This document shows positions 1-12,970 of a DNA stretch of 64,000 nucleotides, one piece after another. Numbering within the stretch: position 1 is the stretch's first letter; each line of letters starts with the position of its first letter. Source of the stretch: Metridium senile (taxonomy: Eukaryota; Cnidaria; Anthozoa; Actiniaria; Metridiidae). Location: positions 1,509,431-1,573,430 of the forward strand of contig OX459108.1 of the NCBI GenBank assembly GCA_949775045.1. The letters are read 5' to 3'. A model generated the notes under the pieces. The model ran no database searches and had not been told where the DNA came from. It saw nothing but the letters and a program-made list of their open reading frames with translations. The translations under genes and the position numbers were made by a program.

Positions 1-410
1 ATCATTATCATCATCACCACCGTCATCATGACCATTACAGCCACCACCACCACCATCATCATCACCAACATTATCATCACCACCACCGTCATCATGACCA
101 TCACAGCCACCACCAACATCATCACCAACATTATCATCACCACCACCTCCACCGTTATCATGACCATCACAGCCACCACCAACATCATCATCATCACCAA
201 CATTATCATCACCACCACCACGACCATCACAGCCACCACCGTCATCATGACCATCACAGCCACCACCAACATCATCATTATCACCAACATTATCATCACC
301 ACCACGACCATCACAGCCACCACCAACATCATCATCATCACCACCATCACCATCAACAACAACATCATCATCATCACCAACATTATCATCATCATCATAA
401 TTGCATAATT
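1..410. repeat. ATC/ACC microsatellite in the PITRM1 intron after exon 24
   Basis: Imperfect triplet repeat (CATCAT, CACCAC, CATCACAGCCACCACC blocks) with a longer period of roughly 60-90 bp. It reads open in one frame only because it is a triplet repeat and codes no plausible protein. It begins before the window. Confidence 0.95.
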
Positions 411-427
411 GTTTTCATTGTGTTTAC

Positions 428-3400
428 CGTGATCATGCCCGAGGTGTCTGTCCAAGCGCCAGGCAGTGAGTCACAATAACCCTCCAATGCTTTCTCGACC
501 GCTGTCCTGCTCTCTGGAACCATGTTGACTGCACACCTATATGGAACAATTATCAAGAATTAGATATCATAATGAATGAATGATGGAACCATGTTGACTG
601 CACACCTATATGGAACAATTATCAAGAATTAGATATCACAATGAATGAATCATGGAACCATGTTGACTGCACACCTGTCATATTGATAATGGTAGTCGCC
701 TATTACGATGACTGTGTAAATAATATTGGTTGGGTGATGACGATGGTAAATACAACAATTGTGACGATAATGGTGTTGATGATGATGATGATTGTGATGA
801 TGCTAATGATGATGATAGAGATGGTGATGTTGGTAATGACAGTGATTATGATGGTGATAGTGATGAAAGTGATTATGATGATGGTGATGATAATGGTCAT
901 GATATTAATTATGATGATGATTATGGTAATGAAAGTGGTGATGATGGTGAGGATAGTGATGATGATGATGATGGTAATGATGATGATTATGATGATGGTG
1001 ATGATAGAGGTGATGATGGTAATGATGATTATTATGATGATGGTGATGATAGAGGTGATGATGGTAATGATGATTATTATGATGATGGTGATGATAGAGG
1101 TGATGATGGTAATGATGATGATGATAGTGATGATGATGATGGTAATGATGATGATTATGATGATGGTGATGATAGAGGTGATGATGGTAATGATGATGAT
1201 GATAGTGATGATGATGATGGTAATGATGATGATTATGATGATGGTGATGATAGAGGTGATGATGGTAATGATGATGATGATAGTGATGATGATGATGGTA
1301 ATGATGATGATTATGATGATGGTGATGATAGAGGTGATGATGGTAATGATGATGATGATAGTGATTATGATGATGGTAATGATAATGATGGTAATGATGA
1401 TGATGGTAATGATAGTGGTGATGATGGTAATGATGATTATTATGATGATGGTGATGATAGAGGTGATGATGGTAATGATGATGATGATAGTGATTATGAT
1501 GATGGTGATGATAATGATGGTAATGATGATGATGGTAATGATAGTGGTGATGATGGTAATGATGATTATTATGATGATGGTGATGATAGAGGTGATGATG
1601 GTAATGATGATGGTGATGATAATGATGGTAATGATGATGGTAATGATAGTGGTGATGAAGATGATGATGGTAATGATAGTGCTGGTGATCAGAATGATAA
1701 CGATAATAATGTATATAGTATTACATTAATCTTTCGACAATTCATTGTGCTGTGATTCTCACCTGAATTGAGTGCCTTCCAGTACATGGACCGCTATTGT
1801 CTTCAGTTTTTGGATCAAAACTTCAAGATCATCGGTCTCTAGTAACTTTTTCATAAATAGTACCTACACAATACCAAATCAAAACGTTCAAGTTAAATCG
1901 TATAAAAATCCCAGCGCTTCTACTGTTTTAAACTGTTTGTTGGGCTTGAATGGGAAAAGGGCATTTCCAAGAAGGAAAAATGATTACTATTCTAAAAGAA
2001 AAAAAAGTTTCTGTTGAGATATTTAGTCAAATTCATCAGCTTCATAAATCCTATATATTTTCTGTTCGTCTTAAGCCTCGGTCAAACGGCAATGATAGTT
2101 CATGATAGTTGATGATAGTTCCAACTATCATGTGCGTTTGACCACCAACTATCATGCACTATCATCGACTACCATCGACTATCATGGACTATCATAGAGT
2201 TTGAACATGTTCAAATTTCACATGATAGTCGATGATAGTTTTTGCCGTTTGACCGCGCGTACAGGATAGTTGATGATAGTTGAGACGCCTTCAACTATCA
2301 TAAACTATCATAGCCGTTTGACCTCCGCTTTAGAATGAACAATCTCCTTGGACAACCTTTTTGAAATAGGTGTATGCTGTAATTACTTTCTATCTTGGAA
2401 TAAACTATTGTTTCGGTAAAACCATTTTGCAAATAGACGTATTGTAACACAAATATTAAATCAAAATTATATTAATACCCGCCGATCTTACTCCAGAAAG
2501 ACGGAGTCAATTTGCGCGCGCATTTCAAAAATTCGGCGCTCCGCGGTTATAACATTCAAAGTTGTAAATTTGCTGTTCATACTTTTGAGATAAAAACACC
2601 ATTTGGTTGCGCATACGAAAAAACAATTTATCCCATTTACTAAATTCTTGTTAATATATAAAACCAAACAACGAAATATTTTCTCCGAGGATCTTTTACT
2701 ACTCTTTGAATTTCATCGTGTCAGTGAAATGTTTATTTATTTTCTACAATAAGGCAATTCTAATAAAAAATGTTTTGCCGCAGTTTCACTCATTTTGCCG
2801 CAGTTTTTTCCTGCGGCAAAATTTATCGCCTCTGATTGGTCAGAATCGACCACGTGTCCGAATTGCCGCGCTTGGTTGAATCTGCCGCAGATCCTCACTA
2901 AAGCAATTCTTCACTCGAGAAAATCTCCTGGTTCGAATTCTTGGCTAGAAAAAGATGCTTTTCCACTGTCATTTTACTGGGAAAATATGGCCTAAAAACA
3001 CCCAAGTTTGAACCTGAATCGAAAGATTGAACTTGAAGACTCTGGTAAGCAATTTTGTTTTTTTTCGTTGAAATAATAGTGTAACATTTTGTCGAGTTCG
3101 ATAAATTTGGCTGTCAAACTTGTGAAACGTCGACGGGGAATTCTACATATTTTCCATAAAATAAGGTAAGATTTGTTTATTCTATTGTATTTTCAACTAT
3201 CAATTCTAATGTTTTAAGTTTTGTGTGAGGTTTTATGACATCTTTCAGTGAGTTTTACATCGTGTATTGAAAGTTTTGTGTGAATGTTTCGAATTTTTGC
3301 GTCAATTTTCCATCTTTAATATGAGATATTAAAGCGTTTGACTACTAGACGGACATTTTAATAACAAAAGAGCACAAATTAATTGAAAATCAAGAAAATG

Positions 3401-6400
3401 GCGTGTTAATTATAATAACATTCACAATACTTTAGTTTATTGTGAGATATTTGAGATAATTTGATGACAATTTTTGGCTTCAAAGTGCGGTAACGAAAGC
3501 TTCTTTTAGATTTTGACAGTGCGCGCGCGAGCGTATTTTCCCGCCTTTTTCACAGAAGTGATATTGGTCTATTTTTCTAAGAAAATTTGAACGGCAATTT
3601 ATGTACGACACACTAAGAATGTTTCCTTCATTATATGTTTCCTTCATTATCAGAATGTTTCCTTCAACTATACTCAAATTATTAAATAAATCTAAATTTG
3701 CAATTTGGTATAATCGTAATGTTTAAAGAAAATAGGATTTGATCTACCGAGATTAAACAGAGTGCGATAGGTTTCTTATTCATTCAACGCTCTAAAAGAC
3801 ATCATGAATTCGCCAGTAGATTTTAACCAACAAGAAACGGACCATTATAGGAACAGACCACTATATACTTCATATTTAACAAATGTTAATTTCACAAGAA
3901 TAGAGGATGTTGTCTACCGAGACAAAGAAGAGTGCAATATATCTTTTCATTTATCCGACGCTCAAGAATCAAGAATTCGCCAGTGGATTTAAACCAATCA
4001 GAAACGGACAAGAATCCCTTCACAGTTCCCTGTGCCATTTTGAAAGGTAGCCAGGCCTTTGCATCGAAGCGAGACTAACGTTGAGCTTGCAATGATAGAG
4101 ACCTTGTAACACCTATCTATCATTGCAAGCTAAACGTTCGCCTCGCTTCAAAGCAAAGGCTCGGCTACCTTTCAAGATGGCGCAGGGAACTGTGAAAGGG
4201 ACTATTTATGAACATGATTATTGTACCTGTGAAAGGCCTCCAAACATTTCTCCCAAGTGAGCTACAGGGCTTAATGAGCTTGCTGCTAGACTCATAGCGT
4301 AGGAATGGCCAGCGTTTGCTATAGAGTTGGACAAGTCAGATGCTAACATTGTGATCAAGGTTCGCAAGCGATCATGGTCTTCAAACGATGGACTATAAAA
4401 AAAAAGCAATTTGATTGGACAATGTTTGAATGAATGGGTGGATGGGAAGATGGAGAAACGAACTAAATAAATAGTAAATGAAAGAATGGATGAATAAATG
4501 AATGAATGAATGGATGAATGAATGAGTAAATGAATAAATGGATCAATGGATGGATTAATGCATGAATAAAAGTGCACACTTCTATCTTGTGACATACTTT
4601 GCGAAGAGTTCTCCCCATAAATAAAACATGTGAGGTAAATTCTCATCCAGACAGTGTGACGAGAACATCAGGCCCTAAAACAAGTCAAAGATCATTATCA
4701 AATTAAACATGGTATCAGATCGGTTGCTAAATCTATCCTATGCATTGGGAGTGAGACGACAAATGAAGACTAGCAGTAGCAGTCGAAACGATCGCGGTCC
4801 AAACCTTCGACATTTGTGAGACAAATGAATTACATAACATTTAAATAAATCACTGTTTGACACTGAAGACGGAAGACATTCAACAGTTGGTACATTTCAT
4901 CATAAATTTCAGCTAATTTTGCCAATTTGCGAAGAAAGAAAGCTGTCTTTTCCAGGGCAACTGAGCTGTTCATATCTATTACTGTCTGTATGGCGAGTGC
5001 AGATATGCGTGCCTACTGACAGACAGACAAACATTTGTCATTTCCAGGGCAACTGACCTGTTCATATCTATTACTGTCTGTATGGCGAGTGCAGATATGC
5101 GTGCCTACTGACAGACAGACAAACATTTGTCATTTCCAGGGCAACTGACCTGTTCATATCTATTACTGTCTGTATGGTGAGTGCAGATATGCGTGCCTAC
5201 TTACTGACAGACAGACAGACAGCTGTCTTTTCCAGGGCAACTGACCTGTTCATATCTATTACTGTCTGTATGGTGAGTGCAGATATGCGTGCCTACTGAC
5301 AGACAGACAGACAGCTGTCTTTTCCAGGGCAACTGACCTGTTCATATCTATTACTGTCTGTATGGTGAGTGCAGATATGCGTGCCTACTTACTGACAGAC
5401 AGACAGACAGCTGTCTTTTCCAGGGCAACTGACCTGTTCATATCTATTACTGTCTGTATGGTGAGTGCAGATATGCGTGCCTACTGACAGACAGACAGAC
5501 AGCTGTCTTTTCCAGGGCAACTGACCTGTTCATATCTATTACTGTCTGTATGGTGAGTGCAGATATGCGTGCCCACAGACAAACCACCAGTACGTCTCTC
5601 CATCAGCTGAGACAAGTCTTTGTAACTGAGATTACCAGCACCCATCCTATCAAAGGTTCAAAGGTTTTTATTTCCATAGGTTTTAAACAACTGTTTATAT
5701 ATATTAATGGAAGTTGTTATGGTGGTAGAGCGTATAAATACAACCATAACACAGAATGGAATAAGATAGAATGGAAGAAGATAGAATGGAAATGGATGCA
5801 AGGGAAATGGATGCAAGGGAAAGGATGAACAGAATATGGAGTAAGAAGGACATCACTGTTATTATCATTATTATTATCATCACCATCATCCCCAATATCA
5901 TCATCCCATTATCATCTTCATTATCCTAATCCTCACTATCATCATCACCACCATTAATAGTGTTATGAAATGTTACAAGAGAATAAGATTATAATACATA
6001 CTTTGTCAAGACATAGCAGAAGAGTGGCAGGTAAGGTTTTATGTCATCTGCGATATCTGATATACTGGAGATGGCTCTGAAATACGTCACACCATTGGTT
6101 GGCTGCTCTGAAAACTGTACAGGAACACCAGCTGGAAATGAACAACAACAAGGTAGAAGCATTGCATGTAGTTGGGTATGTAATGGAATCAATATTGTGT
6201 AATCATTTGTCATGTTATCATCATTACCATCATTAGCAGCAAGACATCATCAGCATTATGGCAATCATTATTATTTTCAGTATCATCATCATAAATATTA
6301 TTCAGATCAACATCATCAATATCATCATCATTATTAAAATCATTGATATTATCATCATCAATATCATCATCATCATCATCAAAATCATTGATATTATCAT

Positions 6401-8785
6401 CATCAGTATCATCATCAATATCATTATCGTCATCACCTTCATCATCATCATTGTTATCATCATTGTCATTATCATCATTGTCATTATCATTATTAATAAG
6501 ATAATCATCATCAATATCACAGAAATCATAATCATCATCACTACCATAACTACATGTATCATCATCAACATATCACCATCATCATCGTTATCATCATTAT
6601 TACCATTATCAAGCCAAAATAAGATAATAATCATCATGATCAGAATATGTCATTTCTATTTACCTATCGTGTATTCATTTACAACTACTGGTTTCACTTT
6701 ACTATCAATATCTAAAGACAAAAAAGATAAAATCAAACACTTTACCATTAGATCCTAGTTCCACAAAGTTTTTTTTGATCTTTTTGGTTGTAATAACATC
6801 AATTAATAACTAATTTGTCTGTCTATTACTGACCAGCTAACTGCATGATGGGTAGACAAGACGCATCTTGTGTTGAATTTTGATGTTCCGCAAGCTCCAG
6901 ACCTACAAAAGTATCATTAATATAATATCATAGTGATTTTACAGCTGAATTTACTAAAGAAAAAGAAAATGTGTGCGTGCTGTGTGCAGTTATGAAGAAT
7001 ATAGGGAGTGACAGAATAGGAGAAGTGTTCTGACAAGTACTTCTCAACACTTCTCTCATGTTCTGAAAATCCCCAAGGGCTTATAACTGCATACAGCACA
7101 GAAAGCAAGCTTTCTATTTCTTTTATAAAATATATAAATTATTGATCAACACGCAAACGCACATGCTGTGTGCTCTCATAAAGCATGTGCCTCAACCAAC
7201 CTATCAGAATGCATGATTTCTAATAAGATATTTTAAATAAATTTTAAAATAATTGGTAGTAATTCTAACTTCTTCACCCATGAAGTATTATTATGCATTT
7301 GGTTACAAAGACATGTAACAAAAGTGAGTAATTTTTTCTAGAAATATTTCTAAATCTCATGCCTCAATGCTTACATTTACTGTGGATTGTATCCTTGTCT
7401 TGTTGAGTCAGCGATGCTGTCTTATCATCAAGCTTCTTCTTTTCTTCTTCAAGAAGCCTTGCCTCATACCCAGTCTAGTAACACAAGGGGAAAAATAAAA
7501 CCATAATACAGCCATGAGCTAAACATTTATATATATATATATATAATATTCCACCAATGGAATTAAATAGGAAAGATGAAAATAAAGAAGAAAATGGGCA
7601 TCAAAAGATGGAAAGGAAATAAAATAAAGCAAAAGAAACATATTATTTTTCTCATGTATCTGTATTTCACTTATACACGGAACGCATTTCAATTCTTAAC
7701 AAGAAACATAAATGGAAGTTATGGAGAAGAATGAAAAAAGGTGAAAAAAGCTTTAGCCAACCATGTGCTCTTTCCCCCGACACAAGTGTGAGACCACTTT
7801 TGATCAAACTCACTCCGAAAGCCATGCACGAACCAACAGAGCTACAATTGTTTCTTGGAAGAGAAGAAAACTGAACAAAGCCACACACTAACCAACAGAG
7901 CTACAATTGTTTCTTGGAAGAGAAGAAAACTGAACAAAGCCACACACTAACCACACACAAACTGAACAAAGCCACACACTAACCACACACTAACAATTGT
8001 TTCTTGGAAGAGAAGAAAACTGAAAACATAATGTTTTAAAGTGACTTACATCAGGGTTCATGACCAGAGCCAAGCAGTGGTTGTTATCTTTGAAGTATTC
8101 TTTGATTTTATTCTGTAGAAACTGTTCGTCCTTTAGACATTCCTGTAGAGAAAAAAACAAAATTACAGGCATCTCGGTGATGTAAAAAGGAAATTACCTT
8201 CTTTAGACAACAACAATAAAAGCACTTTCAAGGAAAACACAGTGATGTAATGTGTTGAAGTATGTATGTATATAACATGAGCAGCCGTGTTGAACCGGCA
8301 GTACAATCACAAGCCGAAGGCGCATGATTATATATCCAATACAACACAGACACGAATGTTGTAAACAACATAAAAAATATTGACATTATATTGGTCAATA
8401 GTGTCATTAGAAAGCTATTGTACCTTGTCTAACTCACCTTAAACCTATCCACATGTTGGTTGACCTGTAAGAAGTCTGTAGGATCACCGCCATGATTCCA
8501 GGGTTGCATCAAGCTCTATAATACATCAAAACCTTTATTCAACTTACAGCAGGACGTGTCACTATTTGTATAATGAAAATACATATTTTTACAAAATAAT
8601 GTATGAAAGAAAAAGAAATACAATTTATAATATAATTAGTATAGTTTTACCATCATAAGACCAAGACCAAAGTTAGCACTCTGATGTTTGATGGACAACT
8701 CTATCCTGTGTAACACTGCCTCTATTCTGTCTTGTGGGATACCTTCCCTGGAAAATAGGTAGGTCTTAGTATACATTGTATATAA

Positions 8786-8818
<33 letters not shown>

Positions 8819-9120
8819 TGAACAGACAAACCATCAAACAGACAGACAACAAACAGACAGACAGCAAAACAGACAGAGAAACAACAAACAGACAGACAGC
8901 AAAACAGACAAACAAACAGACAGACAGCAAAACAGACAGACAGACAAGCAAACAGACAAACAAAATTACAGACAAACAAACATAAGAACAAACCAACACA
9001 CAGACAAACCATCAAACAGACAAACAAACCATCAAACAGGCAAACAAAAACACTGACAAACAAGCAAAAAAAAAACCCAGACAAACAAACAGAAAGACAA
9101 ACAATTGAAAAAACAACAAA

Positions 9121-9153
<33 letters not shown>

Positions 9154-12100
9154 ACAAAAAAACAACAAAAAAACAAACAGAGACTGTGTCCATAGTGACT
9201 GTCATGACATACAATGTATCATTCAAAAATAACAATGTACATGTTATCATGCATACTCTATCACTTTATCAAATGTTTGGTGGATTATTTCTTTGACTTG
9301 ATCAACATCATCTGGATGGATTCCCTTGAGACCAACAGAGAATGAAGAATCCTTAGTACCATTGTCAAATCTATTTGGGAAAATGTCAAAGAAAATAAGA
9401 TAACGATTTTGATGATAGTCATGATGATCATTTAGACCAACATTGAATGAAGATTCCTTGGTACCATTGTCAAATCTATAGGGGAAAATGTCAAAGATAT
9501 GATATGATAATGATGTTGATGATAGTCATGATGATCATTTAGACCAACATTGAATAAAGAATCCTTGGTACCATTGTCAAATCTATAGGGGAAAATGTCA
9601 AAGATATGATATGATAATGATGTTGATGATAGTCATGATGATCATTTAGACCAACATTGAATAAAGAATCCTTGGTACCATTGTCAAATCTATAGGGGAA
9701 AATGTCAAAGATATGATATGATAATGATGTTGATGATAGTCATGATGATCATTTAGACCAACAGAGAATGAAGAATCCTTGGTACTATTGTCAAATCTAT
9801 AGGCCGTGGGGAAAATGTCAAAGAAAATATGATAATGATGTTGATGTTGATGATAGTCATGATGGATGGATGGATCTTACATCAGTCAATAGCTAATTAA
9901 AATATATATTGTATTTACAAATACTAAATATAAAAGCTTGGTTACTGTTTTACTTGTCAAGGCAGTGGGAAATGATGATGATATTAATGATGATGATGAT
10001 GGTTTATGGCAATGGTGATAATGATGATGGTGTAATGATAAAAATAATGGTGATGATGATGATGATGATAAATATTATGTTGATGATAACAATGTCAACA
10101 TGATGATGATTACAATATTATTATCATTACTGGTAACAATGTCAATGTTTATAATAGTAATAATGACAATAGTGATGATTGTTTAATGATGATGACTGCA
10201 ATCATCATGATGGTAATAATGATATTTAACAGGTTCCCATTTAAATCTGTACTTTTCCATTTAAATCTGTACTTATGCAAATTGTGTTGATGTGTGCTAA
10301 ACACACAGATCAACCAATCAGAGTATACTATTTCTGAAGTGAACTTCTCTGATTGGTTGATCTGTGTGTTGAGCACACATCAACAAAATTTGCATAAGTA
10401 CAGATTTAAATGGGAACCTATTATTTATATAATATTTAGTATAACTCACCCAGTTCCAGGTGAATAGTCAGATCCAATATTAGGTTCAATAAGTGATTGA
10501 TAGAATGGAGATGTTGGTCCATCAAGCAGTAAAGATGACAAAATACTCATTACAAAACCTTCAAATGGATCTGTTGCACTGAAAACAAAAAAGTACAATC
10601 AAAAACAAAATCTACCAGCAATAGTCCAGTTTAACGTTATCTAGCACAACTGTACAATTTGACAAAAGGCGTGTTTGTACTGGGATAATCTCGATTTGTA
10701 GTACATTTTAAATGTGTTTTCGCTTGTTTAGGGGTATTATTTGCACGTGCTTGCCTTGTAATTTGAGAATATTTTGACAACAAATCCTGGTTTAGCCTGA
10801 GCAAATGAATAGTACAGCGGTGATAGATAACATGAAACTGGAGTATTGAAAGAGACAACAAGTAAGTAAAACACAATTACGTCTCAACGCGCACAACTTC
10901 CATTTCTATCTTTGAAAGGCATGTTGCTTTTGACAACCGTTTTAAAATGTTGGTGGTTTCCCTGAAAATGGACAATGGTCCCCTTCAAAGTAATTTGTAC
11001 CATCTTGAAAGGTAGCTGGACCTTTGCATTGAAGCAAGACGAACATTGAGCTTGCAGTGATAGAGACCTTTTTTACACCTTGTTGGACAATTATTCAGGT
11101 ATCTCTATCATTGCAAGCTCAATGTTTGTCTTGCTTCAATGTAAATGTCTGACTAGTACCTTTCAAGATGGCTCAGTGTGGTTGATAATGGCAACTCTAC
11201 CAGTTTATAAATGTGGTTTAATATTGTACTGTCAAGGTGTGCAGTTAGAAACTCTAGTTACAACTTTTTAATATTTTTTTTATATTCTATATGAATTTAT
11301 ATTCTATGTTGTAAATATTTATATATATGATATATATTTCTAAAACAGTTAATTATGCATCAGAGCATTTTTTTAATTATTTCTCTTATATAGCTATACA
11401 TATATTTTAATATTAGTTTATATCATTCCATACACATTGTAAACGCATCGAGATTTTTAGATGTGTCTAAAAACATATATTATTATTATTATTACAAACT
11501 CTAACAAACTTGTGTGTCGAAAATGTCACACAGTGACAAAAATGTCACACAGTGACAAAAATGTCACACAGTGACAAAAATGTCACACAGTGACGAAAAT
11601 GTCACTCAGTTCTTGGTCAGTTCAAATACAAATAACACTGGGAACTGGGAAGGGAACTATTATAATACTACAAGTAAGTGTCTGTTATATATACCTGTTG
11701 ATAAGATAGTTCATACTGATAATGGTCTGCTTGTTTGGATCAGCTGCCATTGGGTCAATAGGACCGGATAGACTAGACTCTCTCTATTAATTGAAATAAC
11801 TAAATATCAATGTTTTGCTGAAAACACACAGACAGACAAACAAACAGACATATAATGTGTGTTTTTCACCCACAATTATTTAAGTTGCAACCCCCACTGT
11901 TGAGTGGTCTACAATCAAAGATTTAGTAGTTATATTAATTATGTATTATCCAGTCACTGAAGGTGGTTGTGGTCGGAATTAGTTAATGTACGTCCTCAGT
12001 GGTTCTCTTAGTCCCCCATTGCAGGTTAGTAAGTGTAGTGTGTGTTAGTATGAGCTGGTCAATGACGGTGGTCACAGCAAGGGTTTGTTACATCCTCAGT

Positions 12101-12930
12101 GGTTCTCTTATGTCCCCCATTGCAGGTTAGTGAGTGTAGTGTGTGCTAGTATGAGCTGGTCATTGACTGTGATCACATGCAACAAGGGTTTGTTACATCC
12201 TTGGTGGTTCTCTTATGTCCCCCATTGCAGGTTAGAGAGTGTAGTGTGTGTTAGTATGAACTGGTCAATGACGGTGGTTACAGCAAGGGTTTGTTACATC
12301 CTCAGTGGTTCTCTTATGTCCCCCATTGCAGGATAGTGAGTGTAGTGTGTGCTAGTGAGCAAGTTAAAGAGGGTGGTCATGGCCAGAGTTTGTTACATCC
12401 TCAGTCCCTCATTGCAGGTTTGGGAGTGTGCAGTCACAGAAGATAGTCAATGCAATGCAGGTTTATCTGACAAACAACCTTCAGTTGCTTAAAATTAATT
12501 TGTTGTGCTAACCGTTGCTGTCCATCTGTTTTCATGAGGAATGTCAGTGTTGGTATCCAGTCTAGTAAAGTTCTTTAATGCCAGGTTATTGATGAGCTGA
12601 AGATGCAGCTCTACAGGGATATCACCATATGTATAAAACCTGAAGAACAGACGATAACATTATATCAAAAACCGTACATCAAATTATGCAGAATGATATA
12701 TACATTGTCAATCATTCATTGATGGTGACTATACACTATTCTTTATTGGCTATGGGTGTTATTATCTACTTGTCTATTACCTTGAATTGCTTGGATGGTA
12801 GTGTGAGGAATGAAACTGTTTGAGCTGTTCCCACTGGTATAAGGTAAAACAAAATATAAGGTTAACATCACCATCACAAACCATCATCATCATCATCACC
12901 CAGTCATCATCATTCATCACCACCACCATT

Positions 12931-12970
<40 letters not shown>

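Noticed and set aside
730..1755. Long Asp/Gly-rich open frame (341 codons) and its Met/Val-rich companion
   Set aside because: GAT triplet repeat is open in several frames; the region is an intron of PITRM1 on the other strand with a verified exon on each side.
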